DNA of 55,859 bases, taken from the NCBI GenBank assembly GCA_902560185.1, contig CACEKW010000004.1:1-55859 (forward strand). Direction: 5' to 3'. The notes under the pieces are model-generated. The model was given only the letters and a program-made list of their open reading frames with translations, was not told the origin of the DNA and did no database searches. Position numbers and translations under genes: made by a program. The first letter of the stretch is position 1; every line of letters begins with the position of its first letter. Shown piece by piece: positions 41,840 through 50,932 of the stretch. Source of the DNA: an uncultured Pelagibacteraceae bacterium (GTDB taxonomy: Bacteria; Pseudomonadota; Alphaproteobacteria; Pelagibacterales; Pelagibacteraceae).

Positions 41840-42811
41840 ATGAAATCGATACAAATAGAGAGATTTGGTGGACCTGAGGTTTTAGTTATTGAAGATATGG
41901 ACATTGGAAAACCGGGTCCAAAAGAAGTCTTAATTAAAAACAAATCAATAGGTCTTAATTTTATAGATGTTTATCACAGAACAGGTCTCTACCCTATTCC
42001 ATTACCAAGTGGTATTGGTCTTGAGGCAAGTGGTGTAATTGAGGAAATAGGATCTGAAGTAAAATTATTTAAAGTTGGTGATAGAGTTACGCATGCATCA
42101 ATGCCAATTGGAGCGTATTCAGAAAAACAAATTATGCCTGAGGAAAAATTAATTTCTGTTCCAGATGGTATTTCTGATGAGGTGGCATCTTGTATAACTT
42201 TAAAAGGTATTACTGCTGAATATCTATTGCACAGAGCCTATCCACTAAAAAAAGGTGATAAAGTGCTTTATCATGCTGCAGCTGGAGCTCTTGGTCAAAT
42301 CTTATGTCCTTGGGCTAATTCTTTAGGTGCGGAAGTAATTGGAACAGTTGGTTCAAAAGCTAAAGAGGAAATTGCCAAAAAAAATGGTTGTCACCATGTA
42401 ATTAATTATTCTGAAAAGAACTTCTCAGAGGAAGTTGAAAAAATTGTAGGAAAAAACGGTATTGATGTTGTTTATGATGGTGTTGGAATAAAAACATTTA
42501 AAGGTTCAATTGAAACATTAAAAATAAGAGGAATGATGGTAGCATTCGGAAATGCATCTGGGTACGTCAATACGATTGATGTAAAAAAGGACATTAATGC
42601 CAAAGGATTATTTTTTACTCGACCATCCATTGCACATTATACAATCAAAAGAGAAGAGCTTGTTGAGTCAGCAAAAAAAGTTTTTGATGCAATTTTATCT
42701 AACAAATTTAGGGTAGAAATTTCAAAAAAATACTCTTTAACAGATGCTGCTCAAGCTCACAAAGATTTAGAGGCAAGATTATTAACTGGTCCAGCAGTAA
42801 TTATTCCTTAA
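41840..42811 (+). CDS. qor: NADPH:quinone oxidoreductase, zeta-crystallin type
   Basis: A 323-aa zinc-free medium-chain dehydrogenase. The N-terminal GroES-like domain has GLNFIDVYHRTGLYP. The nucleotide fold has HAAAGALGQILCPWA (about 148) where the family shows AAAGGVG. VYDGVG and GPAVIIP at the end are typical. It reduces quinones with NADPH in the cytosol. It is the last gene of the doxX-pirin-qor run, and its 3' end overlaps the convergent DUF2721 gene by 11 bases. Confidence 0.92.
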   Translation: MKSIQIERFGGPEVLVIEDMDIGKPGPKEVLIKNKSIGLNFIDVYHRTGLYPIPLPSGIGLEASGVIEEIGSEVKLFKVGDRVTHASMPIGAYSEKQIMPEEKLISVPDGISDEVASCITLKGITAEYLLHRAYPLKKGDKVLYHAAAGALGQILCPWANSLGAEVIGTVGSKAKEEIAKKNGCHHVINYSEKNFSEEVEKIVGKNGIDVVYDGVGIKTFKGSIETLKIRGMMVAFGNASGYVNTIDVKKDINAKGLFFTRPSIAHYTIKREELVESAKKVFDAILSNKFRVEISKKYSLTDAAQAHKDLEARLLTGPAVIIP

Positions 42812-43208
42812 ATTGAATATCCATATCAGAAAGGTGAAGCCTAAGAGCTTTAGTTGAGATCTGAATTTCAATAATAAAAAAAATGATTGAAATCATCATT
42901 GACAAACAACATGAGCCAAAGATTATTCTCGCAATAAAAAGTTCTTGTAAATAAAGACCAAAAACAGTGAGCATATTGAACAAAAATCCAAAAGCAGCAA
43001 ATAAGATACTTAATTTTAAAACACCTATTCTTTTCTCTAAATTTATCAATTGATCTTTCCATTCAGGTGGGGTGTGTTTTTCAAACACGTACTCATCATG
43101 TATTTTTCTTATTAAAGAACTTAAGGTATGAAACCTATTAGAATACACTCCCATTATCAGTGGGATTGCTGGAAACATTAATGCGGTAACTGTGTAATCT
43201 ATATTCAT
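42801..43208 (-). CDS. DUF2721 membrane protein
   Basis: A 135-aa protein from the ATG at 43208, chosen because NIDYTVTALMFPAIPLIMGVY begins near where the family starts. The longer frame to 43229 adds seven residues. It has an N-terminal membrane helix, a cytosolic segment (SNRFHTLSSLIRKIHDEY) and two further helices near 70-120, as in DUF2721. The function of this family is unknown. The gene is divergent from ubiA. Confidence 0.8.
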   Translation of the reverse strand: MNIDYTVTALMFPAIPLIMGVYSNRFHTLSSLIRKIHDEYVFEKHTPPEWKDQLINLEKRIGVLKLSILFAAFGFLFNMLTVFGLYLQELFIARIIFGSCCLSMMISIIFFIIEIQISTKALRLHLSDMDIQFKE

Positions 43209-43260
43209 ACGAATCAATTTGATTATCAATCTTGCCTTTGTTATTTACAAGTAAAATTTT

Positions 43261-44127
43261 ATGAACCAATTAAACTTATTTATAGAACTTACTAGGCTTA
43301 AAAAACCAATCGGTTACATGTTACTGTTTTGGCCTTGTATATGGGGTTTAACACTAGTTTATGATTTCACACAAAATAAGAATATTTATTTTTTCTACTT
43401 AATTTTATTTTTTCTGGGTGCAGTATTGATGAGATCTGCGGGGTGTATTGTTAATGATGTATTGGATAGAAAGTTTGATAAACTAGTTACAAGGACAAAG
43501 GACAGGCCTATTGCATCAGGAAAAATTTCTGTAAAATTAAGTTTATTTTATGCAGCTTTACTATGCTTATTAGCATTTATTGTTTTGATTAACTTTAACC
43601 TTTTTACAATTTTATTAGCATTAGCCTCAATGCCATTTGCTTTTACGTATCCATTAATGAAAAGGTATACTTATTGGCCGCAACTGTTTCTAGGAGTAAC
43701 ATTTAACTATGGCTTAGTGCTAGCCTGGACATCGATTTCAGGAAGTTTAAATCTTGTACCATTAATATTTTATATCGGAGCCATATTTTGGACACTAGGA
43801 TACGACACAATTTATGGATACCAAGATATAAAAGATGATGAAATAATAGGACTAAAATCAACCTCAATTAAATTTAAAGGAACTGCAAAAATATTTTTAA
43901 TTATATGTTACTCTATTTTAATATTTTCTCTTGTGGTAGGAGGTTACTTAATGAATTTTAGTTTGTATTATTTTTTATTTTTACTAATTCCATTTACACA
44001 ATTATTTTTATATCAAATAAAGACTTTTGATATAAATACTCCAAGCGTATGTTTGAAAGTTTTTAAAAGTAATAATTTTTTTGGACTTTTAGTTTTAATG
44101 AATATTTTGATAGGAAAAGTGTCATAA
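43261..44127 (+). CDS. ubiA: 4-hydroxybenzoate polyprenyltransferase
   Basis: The 288-aa membrane enzyme of ubiquinone synthesis attaches the polyprenyl tail to 4-hydroxybenzoate. The first Asp-rich motif is NDVLDRKFDKLVTRTKDRP (about 66-84), and the second is YGYQDIKDDEIIGLKSTS. Eight to nine helices are predicted. It precedes msbA with a one-base overlap (TAATG). The ubiquinone made is the substrate of the bc1 complex in this window. Confidence 0.94.
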   Translation: MNQLNLFIELTRLKKPIGYMLLFWPCIWGLTLVYDFTQNKNIYFFYLILFFLGAVLMRSAGCIVNDVLDRKFDKLVTRTKDRPIASGKISVKLSLFYAALLCLLAFIVLINFNLFTILLALASMPFAFTYPLMKRYTYWPQLFLGVTFNYGLVLAWTSISGSLNLVPLIFYIGAIFWTLGYDTIYGYQDIKDDEIIGLKSTSIKFKGTAKIFLIICYSILIFSLVVGGYLMNFSLYYFLFLLIPFTQLFLYQIKTFDINTPSVCLKVFKSNNFFGLLVLMNILIGKVS

Positions 44128-45863
44128 TGGAAAAATCAACGACATTAAAAAGACTATTTAATGAGTATACAAAGAGATATATCAAAAAAATTGCGATAGC
44201 AGTATTTTTTTCTCTTTTAGTTGCTGCAAGTACTTCATCAATTGCTTGGCTACTCGATCCTGCGATTGAAAAAATATTTATTCAGAAAGATCAATCACTA
44301 CTCATAATAATACCATTTTTGATAATCATTGCCTTTACAACAAAGGGAGTTTCTCTTTATTTAGCAAAAATAATAATGATCAATGTTGGGGAAGATATAA
44401 AAAAGAAACTTCAATTTGATATGTTAAATACTTTAATAAGTGCTGACACCCAATCTATAGATGAAAAGCATACTGGAAAATTTATTTCAAACCTTACATA
44501 TGATGTATTACATATTACTCAGCTATTAAGTAATGGAATTCTAAATCTTTTTAAAGATAGTTTGACACTTATTGGACTACTCACAGTAATGTTCTTACAA
44601 AATTGGAAGCTTTCATTAATTGCAATTATTTTAATTCCAATAGCAAGCACCGCAGCAAGAAGTTTAGGTAAAAGAATGGGTAAAGTAACAACTGAAGCTC
44701 AGGAAAAATCTAGTTTTTTAACTAGGTATTTAGTCGAATTATTTAAAAACCACCGACTTACAAAAATTTTTCAGAAAGAAAACTATGAGTCAAATAGAGC
44801 AGACAACTATTTAAATCAACTTAGAGAAAAAAATAAAAAAATTGGACATGTGATAGTCAGAATATCCCCAATAATGGAGATATTAACTGGAGTAATGATA
44901 GCTATTCTAATTTTTTATTCAGGAAAATTAATTGCCGTAGGAGAGTTAAGTGTAAATAATTTTTTTTCATTTCTTGCAGCAATGATGTTAGCTTATCAGC
45001 CAGTAAGGTCTTTATCGACATTAAATGTAATTCTTAATCAAGGTCTTTCAGCAGCTTCAAGAATTTTATCTGTAATTGACACAAAAAAATTAATAAAAAA
45101 TCCAGAAAATGCAAAAGAAATTAATGTAGAAAAAGCGAATATCAAATTTAAAGATGTAATATTTAGTTATAATAAATCTGATGGTGAAGTCCTTAAAAAT
45201 GTAAATCTTGAATTTGAGGGAGGCAAGATGACTTCTTTAGTTGGTCATAGTGGCTCAGGTAAATCAACCATTTTAAATTTAATACCTAGATTTTATGATT
45301 GCGGGTCGGGTGATATTTCTGTAGATGACCAATCTATATATGGTGTAACTTTACATTCTTTGAGAAAAAATATTTCCCTAGTCAGTCAAGAGACAACTCT
45401 TTTTGATGACACAATTAAAAATAATATAAAATATGCAAATTTGGATGCGAGTGATGAGGAAATACTTAGAGCAGCAGAACTATCACATTGCGATGAATTT
45501 ATAAATAATCTACCAGAAAAATATGAGACCATGATTGGTGAGGATGGTGTAAGATTATCTGGCGGTGAAAAACAAAGGATTTCAATAGCTAGAGCTATGT
45601 TGAAAAAAAGCTCTATTATACTTTTGGACGAGGCCACATCATCTTTAGACTCTGAGACTGAAACAAAAATACAAGATGCATTAAAAATTTTAACAAAAGA
45701 TAGAACTACAATTGTAATTGCGCATAGACTTTCAACTATCTTAAACTCAAACAAAATATATATAATAGACTCTGGAAAGATAATCGATAATGGTAAACAT
45801 GAAGATTTGTTAATTAATTCAAAAATTTATAAAAATTTTCATGACAAACAATTTCAGAGGTAA
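44127..45863 (+). CDS. msbA: Lipid A/LPS-type ABC exporter, MsbA family
   Basis: A 578-aa half-transporter with a six-helix membrane domain (about 20-310) and an ATPase domain. Walker A is GHSGSGKST (about 373), the signature is LSGGEKQRISIARAM (about 477), and Walker B is IILLDEATSSLDSET. MsbA flips lipid A-core across the inner membrane. The following waaA, lpxK and lpxL genes make that substrate, which supports the specific call over a general exporter. Confidence 0.93.
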   Translation: MEKSTTLKRLFNEYTKRYIKKIAIAVFFSLLVAASTSSIAWLLDPAIEKIFIQKDQSLLIIIPFLIIIAFTTKGVSLYLAKIIMINVGEDIKKKLQFDMLNTLISADTQSIDEKHTGKFISNLTYDVLHITQLLSNGILNLFKDSLTLIGLLTVMFLQNWKLSLIAIILIPIASTAARSLGKRMGKVTTEAQEKSSFLTRYLVELFKNHRLTKIFQKENYESNRADNYLNQLREKNKKIGHVIVRISPIMEILTGVMIAILIFYSGKLIAVGELSVNNFFSFLAAMMLAYQPVRSLSTLNVILNQGLSAASRILSVIDTKKLIKNPENAKEINVEKANIKFKDVIFSYNKSDGEVLKNVNLEFEGGKMTSLVGHSGSGKSTILNLIPRFYDCGSGDISVDDQSIYGVTLHSLRKNISLVSQETTLFDDTIKNNIKYANLDASDEEILRAAELSHCDEFINNLPEKYETMIGEDGVRLSGGEKQRISIARAMLKKSSIILLDEATSSLDSETETKIQDALKILTKDRTTIVIAHRLSTILNSNKIYIIDSGKIIDNGKHEDLLINSKIYKNFHDKQFQR

Positions 45864-47107
45864 TGATTTTTTTTATTTACCAATTTTTACTTTCAATCAT
45901 ATTATTTTTTTCACCATTCATAATTATTTTTAGAATTTTAAAGAATAAAGAAGATAAATATAGATTTAAAGAAAAATTTTGTTTTATATCAAAAAAAAGA
46001 GGGACAGGAAAACTTATCTGGTTTCACGGATCCAGTGTTGGTGAAATATTAAGTGCAATCCCAATAATAAAAAAGTATGACAATGACAAATCTATAAATA
46101 GAATATTAATAACATCTAGTACATTAAGCTCATCAAAAATTTTAGAAAAAATCAAATTCAAAAAAACTATTCACCAATTTTATCCTATTGATCACACATT
46201 ATTTTCAAAAAAATTTTTGAATCATTGGAAACCAGATATAGCAATTTTTTTAGAGTCAGAAATCTGGCCAAGTATGTTTCGATCCATCAAAAAAAGAGGT
46301 GTCCATTTAATTCTGCTAAATGCGAGAATTACTAAAAAATCCTTTCAGCGTTGGTCAATAATTAAAAAATTTTCTCACTCAACTTTTAGTTTAATAGATA
46401 AAGCCTACTCTCAAAACACTGAGACAAATTTTTTTTTGAAAAAATTAAAAGTAAAAAAAATAAACTCTATTGGAAATTTAAAATTTATCGAACATGACAG
46501 TTTTGAGACTAATCAAGCAGATAAGAAATTATTCTCGCAATTTAGAAAATATAAAACTTTTGTTGCAGCAAGTACACATAACACCGAGGAATTATTTGCA
46601 GCAAAAACACACATTTTATTAAAAAAAAAAATAAAGAATATCATTACAATTATAATACCAAGACATATTAATCGTATTGACCAGATTATTTCACAAGTTA
46701 ATGAACTTGGGTTAAATGCAATATCTCGTAGATCAAATAAAAAAAAATTAGATAATATTGATATTTACCTAGTTGATACCTTTGGAGAGTCTAAAAAGTT
46801 TTACAAATTTGCAACAACAGTTTTTTTAGGTGGGTCAATTATTAAAAGAGGTGGGCAAAATCCGTTAGAACCTGCTCGATTCGGTGCAAAAATATTACAC
46901 GGGCCTAATATTGATAATTTTAGAGATGTTTACAAATATTTAAATCAATTAAAAATATCATCTTCAATCAATTCTCCTCAACAATGTGCTAATTCAATAA
47001 TTTTTAAAAAAAACATGAAAAAAGTAAAAAAAATGAAATATCTTGGTACAACAATACTTAAAAAAACCTTAAATGAGTTAGATAAATCAATTCATAATGA
47101 AATTTAA
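45863..47107 (+). CDS. waaA: 3-deoxy-D-manno-octulosonic acid (Kdo) transferase
   Basis: A 414-aa GT30-family glycosyltransferase that adds Kdo to lipid A precursor at the inner membrane. An N-terminal membrane anchor (about 3-24), LIWFHGSSVGEIL (about 50-62), ESEIWPSMF (about 131), and GGSIIKRGGQNPLEPA (about 324) are family markers. It overlaps msbA by one base and lpxK by 11. Confidence 0.95.
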   Translation: MIFFIYQFLLSIILFFSPFIIIFRILKNKEDKYRFKEKFCFISKKRGTGKLIWFHGSSVGEILSAIPIIKKYDNDKSINRILITSSTLSSSKILEKIKFKKTIHQFYPIDHTLFSKKFLNHWKPDIAIFLESEIWPSMFRSIKKRGVHLILLNARITKKSFQRWSIIKKFSHSTFSLIDKAYSQNTETNFFLKKLKVKKINSIGNLKFIEHDSFETNQADKKLFSQFRKYKTFVAASTHNTEELFAAKTHILLKKKIKNIITIIIPRHINRIDQIISQVNELGLNAISRRSNKKKLDNIDIYLVDTFGESKKFYKFATTVFLGGSIIKRGGQNPLEPARFGAKILHGPNIDNFRDVYKYLNQLKISSSINSPQQCANSIIFKKNMKKVKKMKYLGTTILKKTLNELDKSIHNEI

Positions 47108-48038
47108 AAAACCCAAATTTTGGGATTACAATAAACCTAACATTCTTTCTTATTTATTTTTCCCTGTATCATTATTACTCACAATCCTTAAAACTCTCAA
47201 AAACTTAACAACAAAAAAAAAGAAATATTCAAAAATTAAAACTATTTGTGTGGGAAATATTTATCTAGGTGGAACAGGCAAAACTTCTTTAAGCTTGAAA
47301 ATTAATGAAATTTTAAAAGATAAAATAAAAACTTGTTTTATTAAAAAATATTATTCAGACCAAATTGATGAACAAAAAATATTATCAAATCACGGAAAAT
47401 TATTTAAATTTAAAGATAGATCTTCCTCAATTAAACAAGCAATAGACGAAAGTTTTGAACTTGCAATTTTTGATGATGGTTTGCAAGATCCATCAATAGA
47501 TTATGATTATAGTATTGCTTGTTTTAATATTGATAATTGGATTGGTAATAGTTTTAGTATTCCAGCTGGACCGCTCAGAGAAAATATTAAAAATTTAAAA
47601 AAATATAAAAATGTTTTTCTAAATGGAAATAATGAAAATATTGATGATATTATAAAATATATTCACAATTTAGATCCTAATATTAATATTTATCAAGGGG
47701 AATATATTCCACTGAATATCAATGAGTTTGATAAAAACGAAAAATATTTAGTTTTTTCAGGTATAGGAAATCATAAAACTTTTATATCAATGTTAAGAAA
47801 AAATAACATAAACATTGTCAAGGAAATAGAATTTCCTGATCATTATAAATACTTACAAAAAGAAATTGATGACATCATTTCAATTTCTGAAAAATTAAAT
47901 TGTAAAGTAATGACTACTGAAAAAGATTACATGAGACTAAACAACAACAATAAAATTGTTTATATTAAATCAGAATTAAAGATTTTAAACCAAGAAGCTT
48001 TTATTAATGATATTTCAAAGGTTTATGAAAATAATTAA
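47097..48038 (+). CDS. lpxK: Tetraacyldisaccharide 4'-kinase
   Basis: The 313-aa kinase phosphorylates the 4' position of the lipid A disaccharide. The P-loop is GGTGKTS (58-64) after VGNIYL, an N-terminal hydrophobic helix (about 17-34) anchors it, and FDDGLQDPSI (about 125) is the Walker B-like region. It overlaps waaA by 11 bases and lpxL by 14. Some usual E. coli positions differ, but the overall pattern is clear. Confidence 0.93.
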   Translation: MKFKKPKFWDYNKPNILSYLFFPVSLLLTILKTLKNLTTKKKKYSKIKTICVGNIYLGGTGKTSLSLKINEILKDKIKTCFIKKYYSDQIDEQKILSNHGKLFKFKDRSSSIKQAIDESFELAIFDDGLQDPSIDYDYSIACFNIDNWIGNSFSIPAGPLRENIKNLKKYKNVFLNGNNENIDDIIKYIHNLDPNINIYQGEYIPLNINEFDKNEKYLVFSGIGNHKTFISMLRKNNINIVKEIEFPDHYKYLQKEIDDIISISEKLNCKVMTTEKDYMRLNNNNKIVYIKSELKILNQEAFINDISKVYENN

Positions 48039-48885
48039 ATACTTAATACAATTTATTATAATTTGTATTTTTTATATTATATTCAGAATTATTGGAATTA
48101 AACTCTCATCTTCTATAAGTGGAAAGTTATTTGAAATTATTGGTCCAATTTTTAGATCAAAAAAAATAATTAATAATAATATAAAAAAAGCTTTCCCAGA
48201 TTATAATTCTAAAGAATTAGATAAGATTAAATCTTCGATGTGGAATAATTATGGGAGAGTTTTTGCAGAATATCTTTATATGAAAAATTTTAGAGATGGT
48301 AACCTATGTAAAAATATTTCTATAGAAGGTGAAGATGTTCTTTTAAGTATTAAAGATCAAAATCAAAAAGTCGTATTTATATCAGGCCATTTCAGTAACT
48401 TTGAGCTTATGGCAATGCAGATAGACAAAATAGGTATTAAAATTGGAGCAATCTATAGACCACTAAACAATATTTTTTTAAATAAATTCATGGAGCGAAT
48501 AAGAAAAAAATATATATGCAACAATCAAATTAAAAAAGGACTCGGTGGATTAAAAGAATTAATAAAACTTAATAACCAAGGTTTTTCAACGGCACTTATG
48601 ATAGATCAAAGAGTTTCACAAGGTATTAAATCAAATTTTTTTAATGAGAAAGCGTTTACAACTACAATTCCAGCACAATTGATAAAAAAATTCAATATGC
48701 CTGTTGTCCCTATTTTTATAGAAAGATATGAGGGTATCAAATTTAAAATGAAAGTTCATAAACCAATTCACTTCTCAAACGAAGATACTATTGAAAATAT
48801 AACAAATGAATTAAATAAGATTCTTGAAAAAATGATACTTACTAATCCTAATAACTGGATATGGTCCCATAATCGCTGGAAATAA
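48025..48885 (+). CDS. lpxL: Lipid A biosynthesis acyltransferase (LpxL/HtrB family)
   Basis: A 286-aa acyltransferase from the ATG at 48025, chosen because the membrane helix follows directly (KIIKYLIQFIIICIFYIIF). The catalytic H-x4-E is in ISGHFSNFELM (about 118-128), and IDQR with an aromatic patch follows. It adds a secondary acyl chain to Kdo2-lipid IVA. It is the last gene of the msbA-waaA-lpxK-lpxL run. LpxL and LpxM types cannot be told apart by eye. Confidence 0.9.
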   Translation: MKIIKYLIQFIIICIFYIIFRIIGIKLSSSISGKLFEIIGPIFRSKKIINNNIKKAFPDYNSKELDKIKSSMWNNYGRVFAEYLYMKNFRDGNLCKNISIEGEDVLLSIKDQNQKVVFISGHFSNFELMAMQIDKIGIKIGAIYRPLNNIFLNKFMERIRKKYICNNQIKKGLGGLKELIKLNNQGFSTALMIDQRVSQGIKSNFFNEKAFTTTIPAQLIKKFNMPVVPIFIERYEGIKFKMKVHKPIHFSNEDTIENITNELNKILEKMILTNPNNWIWSHNRWK

Positions 48886-48887
48886 TG

Positions 48888-49085
48888 CTATTTATTGTCT
48901 AATTCCTCTTTTTTTTTAGAGGCCTCAACATATGAATAATACGGTTCTTGAAGTTCTACGTTCCAGTAAGTCAAATTTTCAAGACTGATTACTTTACCCG
49001 AAACTGCACAAATTACATGATCACCTTTTTCAATCACTTGAAAATTATTTGGTAAATATTTTACTTTTGCTAATTTTTTATTCAT
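48888..49085 (-). CDS. DUF2093 small protein
   Basis: A 65-aa protein with VKYLPNNFQVIEKGDHVICAV, then SGKVISLENLTYWNVELQEP, then YYSYVEASKK, the pattern of the alphaproteobacterial DUF2093 family. No signal peptide or membrane segment is seen. Two cysteine-free halves and a single Cys in VICAV argue against a zinc ribbon. Function is unknown. It lies 2 bases from the convergent lpxL and is divergent from purD. Confidence 0.8.
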   Translation of the reverse strand: MNKKLAKVKYLPNNFQVIEKGDHVICAVSGKVISLENLTYWNVELQEPYYSYVEASKKKEELDNK

Positions 49086-49106
49086 TTATAGTTTATATGT
49101 TTATAC

Positions 49107-50372
49107 ATGATTGTAGGGATTATAGGAAGCGGGGGAAGAGAGCATGCCATTTGTCATGCATTAAATAAGTCCAAAAAAATTGAAAAAATTTATTGTTTTC
49201 CTGGTAACGCTGGGACCGATGCAATAGCTGATAATATTAACTTAGATATAAATAATTTTGAAGAAATCAAGAATTTCATTTTTTCAAAAAAAATTAAATT
49301 AGTTGTGATAGGACCAGAAAAACCTTTGGTTGATGGACTAACAGATTACTTGGAAAGTTTTGATATAAAGGTTTTTGGACCTAGTAAAGTCGCTTCACAA
49401 TTAGAGGGGTCTAAAATATTTACGAAAAACATCTGTAAAAAATATAATATTCCAACTGCGAATTTCGGTGTATTTAATGATATTAATCAAGCTAAAAATT
49501 TTTTAAATAAATCCAATTTTCCAATAGTCATTAAAGCAGATAATTTGGCTGCAGGGAAAGGTGTTTATATTTGTGAAAATAAAGAAGAGTCTTATCAAGC
49601 AGTTAAGGAAATATTTGACGGAAAGTTTGGTGTTGCTGAAAATGTTCTTATTGAAGAATTTTTAGAAGGTGAAGAAATGAGCTTTTTCATTTTAAGTGAT
49701 GGTATTACTTACAAAAATTTTGGTACAGCTCAAGATCATAAAAGAGTTGAGGAGGGTGATAAAGGAAAAAATACTGGTGGTATGGGTGCTTATTCACCAT
49801 CAAGATTAATAAATGAAGAGCTCGAAAAAAAGATTTTGAATAATATAATTGATCCAACCTTAAGAGCACTTAAAGATTTCAAATCATCATATAAAGGCTT
49901 TTTATATGCAGGTCTAATGATAAAAAATAATGAACCTTATTTAATTGAATACAATGTGAGAATGGGTGATCCAGAATGTCAAACTATTCTTCCTAAGCTA
50001 AATACAGATTTCGGTGAAATTATTGACTCATGCTGTAATGGAAGATTAAATGAAATCAAAATTAATTGGAATGATAAAAAAAGTATATGTGTTGTCTTGT
50101 GCTCAAAAGGTTACCCAGAAACCTACCAAAAGAACATTGAAATCAAAAATATCAATAAAATTGAATTAAACACTGATGATCATTTATTTCATGCTGGCAC
50201 TATTAAAAAAGGTGATGTTACTTTAGCAGTGGGTGGACGAGTTTTAAATTTTGTTACATTATCAGATAGTTTTGAAGAATCAAGAAATAGGATTCATGAA
50301 CTTCTCAACAATCTAAATTGGTCAGATGGTTTTTTTAGAAAAGATATTGGTTATAAAGTAATAAAAAAATGA
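49107..50372 (+). CDS. purD: Phosphoribosylamine-glycine ligase
   Basis: The 421-aa ATP-grasp enzyme of purine synthesis joins glycine to phosphoribosylamine. The start IIGSGGREHAICHAL is the PurD signature. IKADNLAAGKGVYIC (about 147), EEFLEGEEMSFFIL (about 187), and the metal site YNVRMGDPECQ (about 286) follow. Length is standard. The stop overlaps the rsmD start by ATGA. Confidence 0.97.
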   Translation: MIVGIIGSGGREHAICHALNKSKKIEKIYCFPGNAGTDAIADNINLDINNFEEIKNFIFSKKIKLVVIGPEKPLVDGLTDYLESFDIKVFGPSKVASQLEGSKIFTKNICKKYNIPTANFGVFNDINQAKNFLNKSNFPIVIKADNLAAGKGVYICENKEESYQAVKEIFDGKFGVAENVLIEEFLEGEEMSFFILSDGITYKNFGTAQDHKRVEEGDKGKNTGGMGAYSPSRLINEELEKKILNNIIDPTLRALKDFKSSYKGFLYAGLMIKNNEPYLIEYNVRMGDPECQTILPKLNTDFGEIIDSCCNGRLNEIKINWNDKKSICVVLCSKGYPETYQKNIEIKNINKIELNTDDHLFHAGTIKKGDVTLAVGGRVLNFVTLSDSFEESRNRIHELLNNLNWSDGFFRKDIGYKVIKK

Positions 50373-50932
50373 GAATAATTGGTGGAAAATTTAAAGGAAA
50401 AAAAATTTTACAACCAAAAGACAAAGAAACAAGACCCTTAAAGGACTAAGCAAAAGAATCCATTTTTAATATTATTAATCACTCAAATAAATTTAAGATT
50501 AATATTGAAAATTCAATAGTTTTAGATCTATTTGCAGGTGTTGGCTCATTTGGTTTAGAGTGTCTCTCAAGAGGAGCTAAACATGTTACTTTTGTAGAAA
50601 AGTATAATGGTGTTTTACCAATTTTAAAAAGTAATCTAAATAATTTAAATATGAGAGAAAAATATGAGATTATTGAGGAAGACTTACTATCTAATTACTT
50701 TTTGAAAAAAATTCAGCTTAAATTCAATATCATATTTTTGGATCCTCCCTATAAAGAAAAAAGATTGTCAAATATTATTAATAATATTTTTCAAGAAAAA
50801 ATTCTCAATAAAGATGGGGTGATTATTGTGCATAGGCATAAAAAAGAAAATGATGAGTTTTCAAAAAAATTTAGAATTCTAGATGAGAAGAAATATGGAA
50901 TGTCGAAAATTATATTTGGTGATTTAAACTAA
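50369..50932 (+). pseudogene. rsmD: 16S rRNA (guanine-966 N2)-methyltransferase, interrupted by an in-frame stop
   Basis: The frame from ATG 50369 to TAA 50932 encodes a 187-residue RsmD with one internal stop, TAA at 50447-50449 (codon 27), in the conserved segment TRPLKD-stop-AKESIFNII. The rest is intact: LDLFAGVGSFGLECLSRGA (AdoMet motif I), FVEK, and the catalytic FLDPPYKEK. A Leu codon TTA at this position is one base away. The only clear downstream ATG (50651) would omit motif I. Either a real nonsense mutation or a sequence error explains it. The gene is coupled to purD by ATGA. Confidence 0.85.

Noticed and set aside
50651-50932. Separate 93-aa methyltransferase-like gene
   Set aside because: It is the in-frame C-terminal half of rsmD after the internal stop and lacks the AdoMet motif, so it is part of the broken gene.
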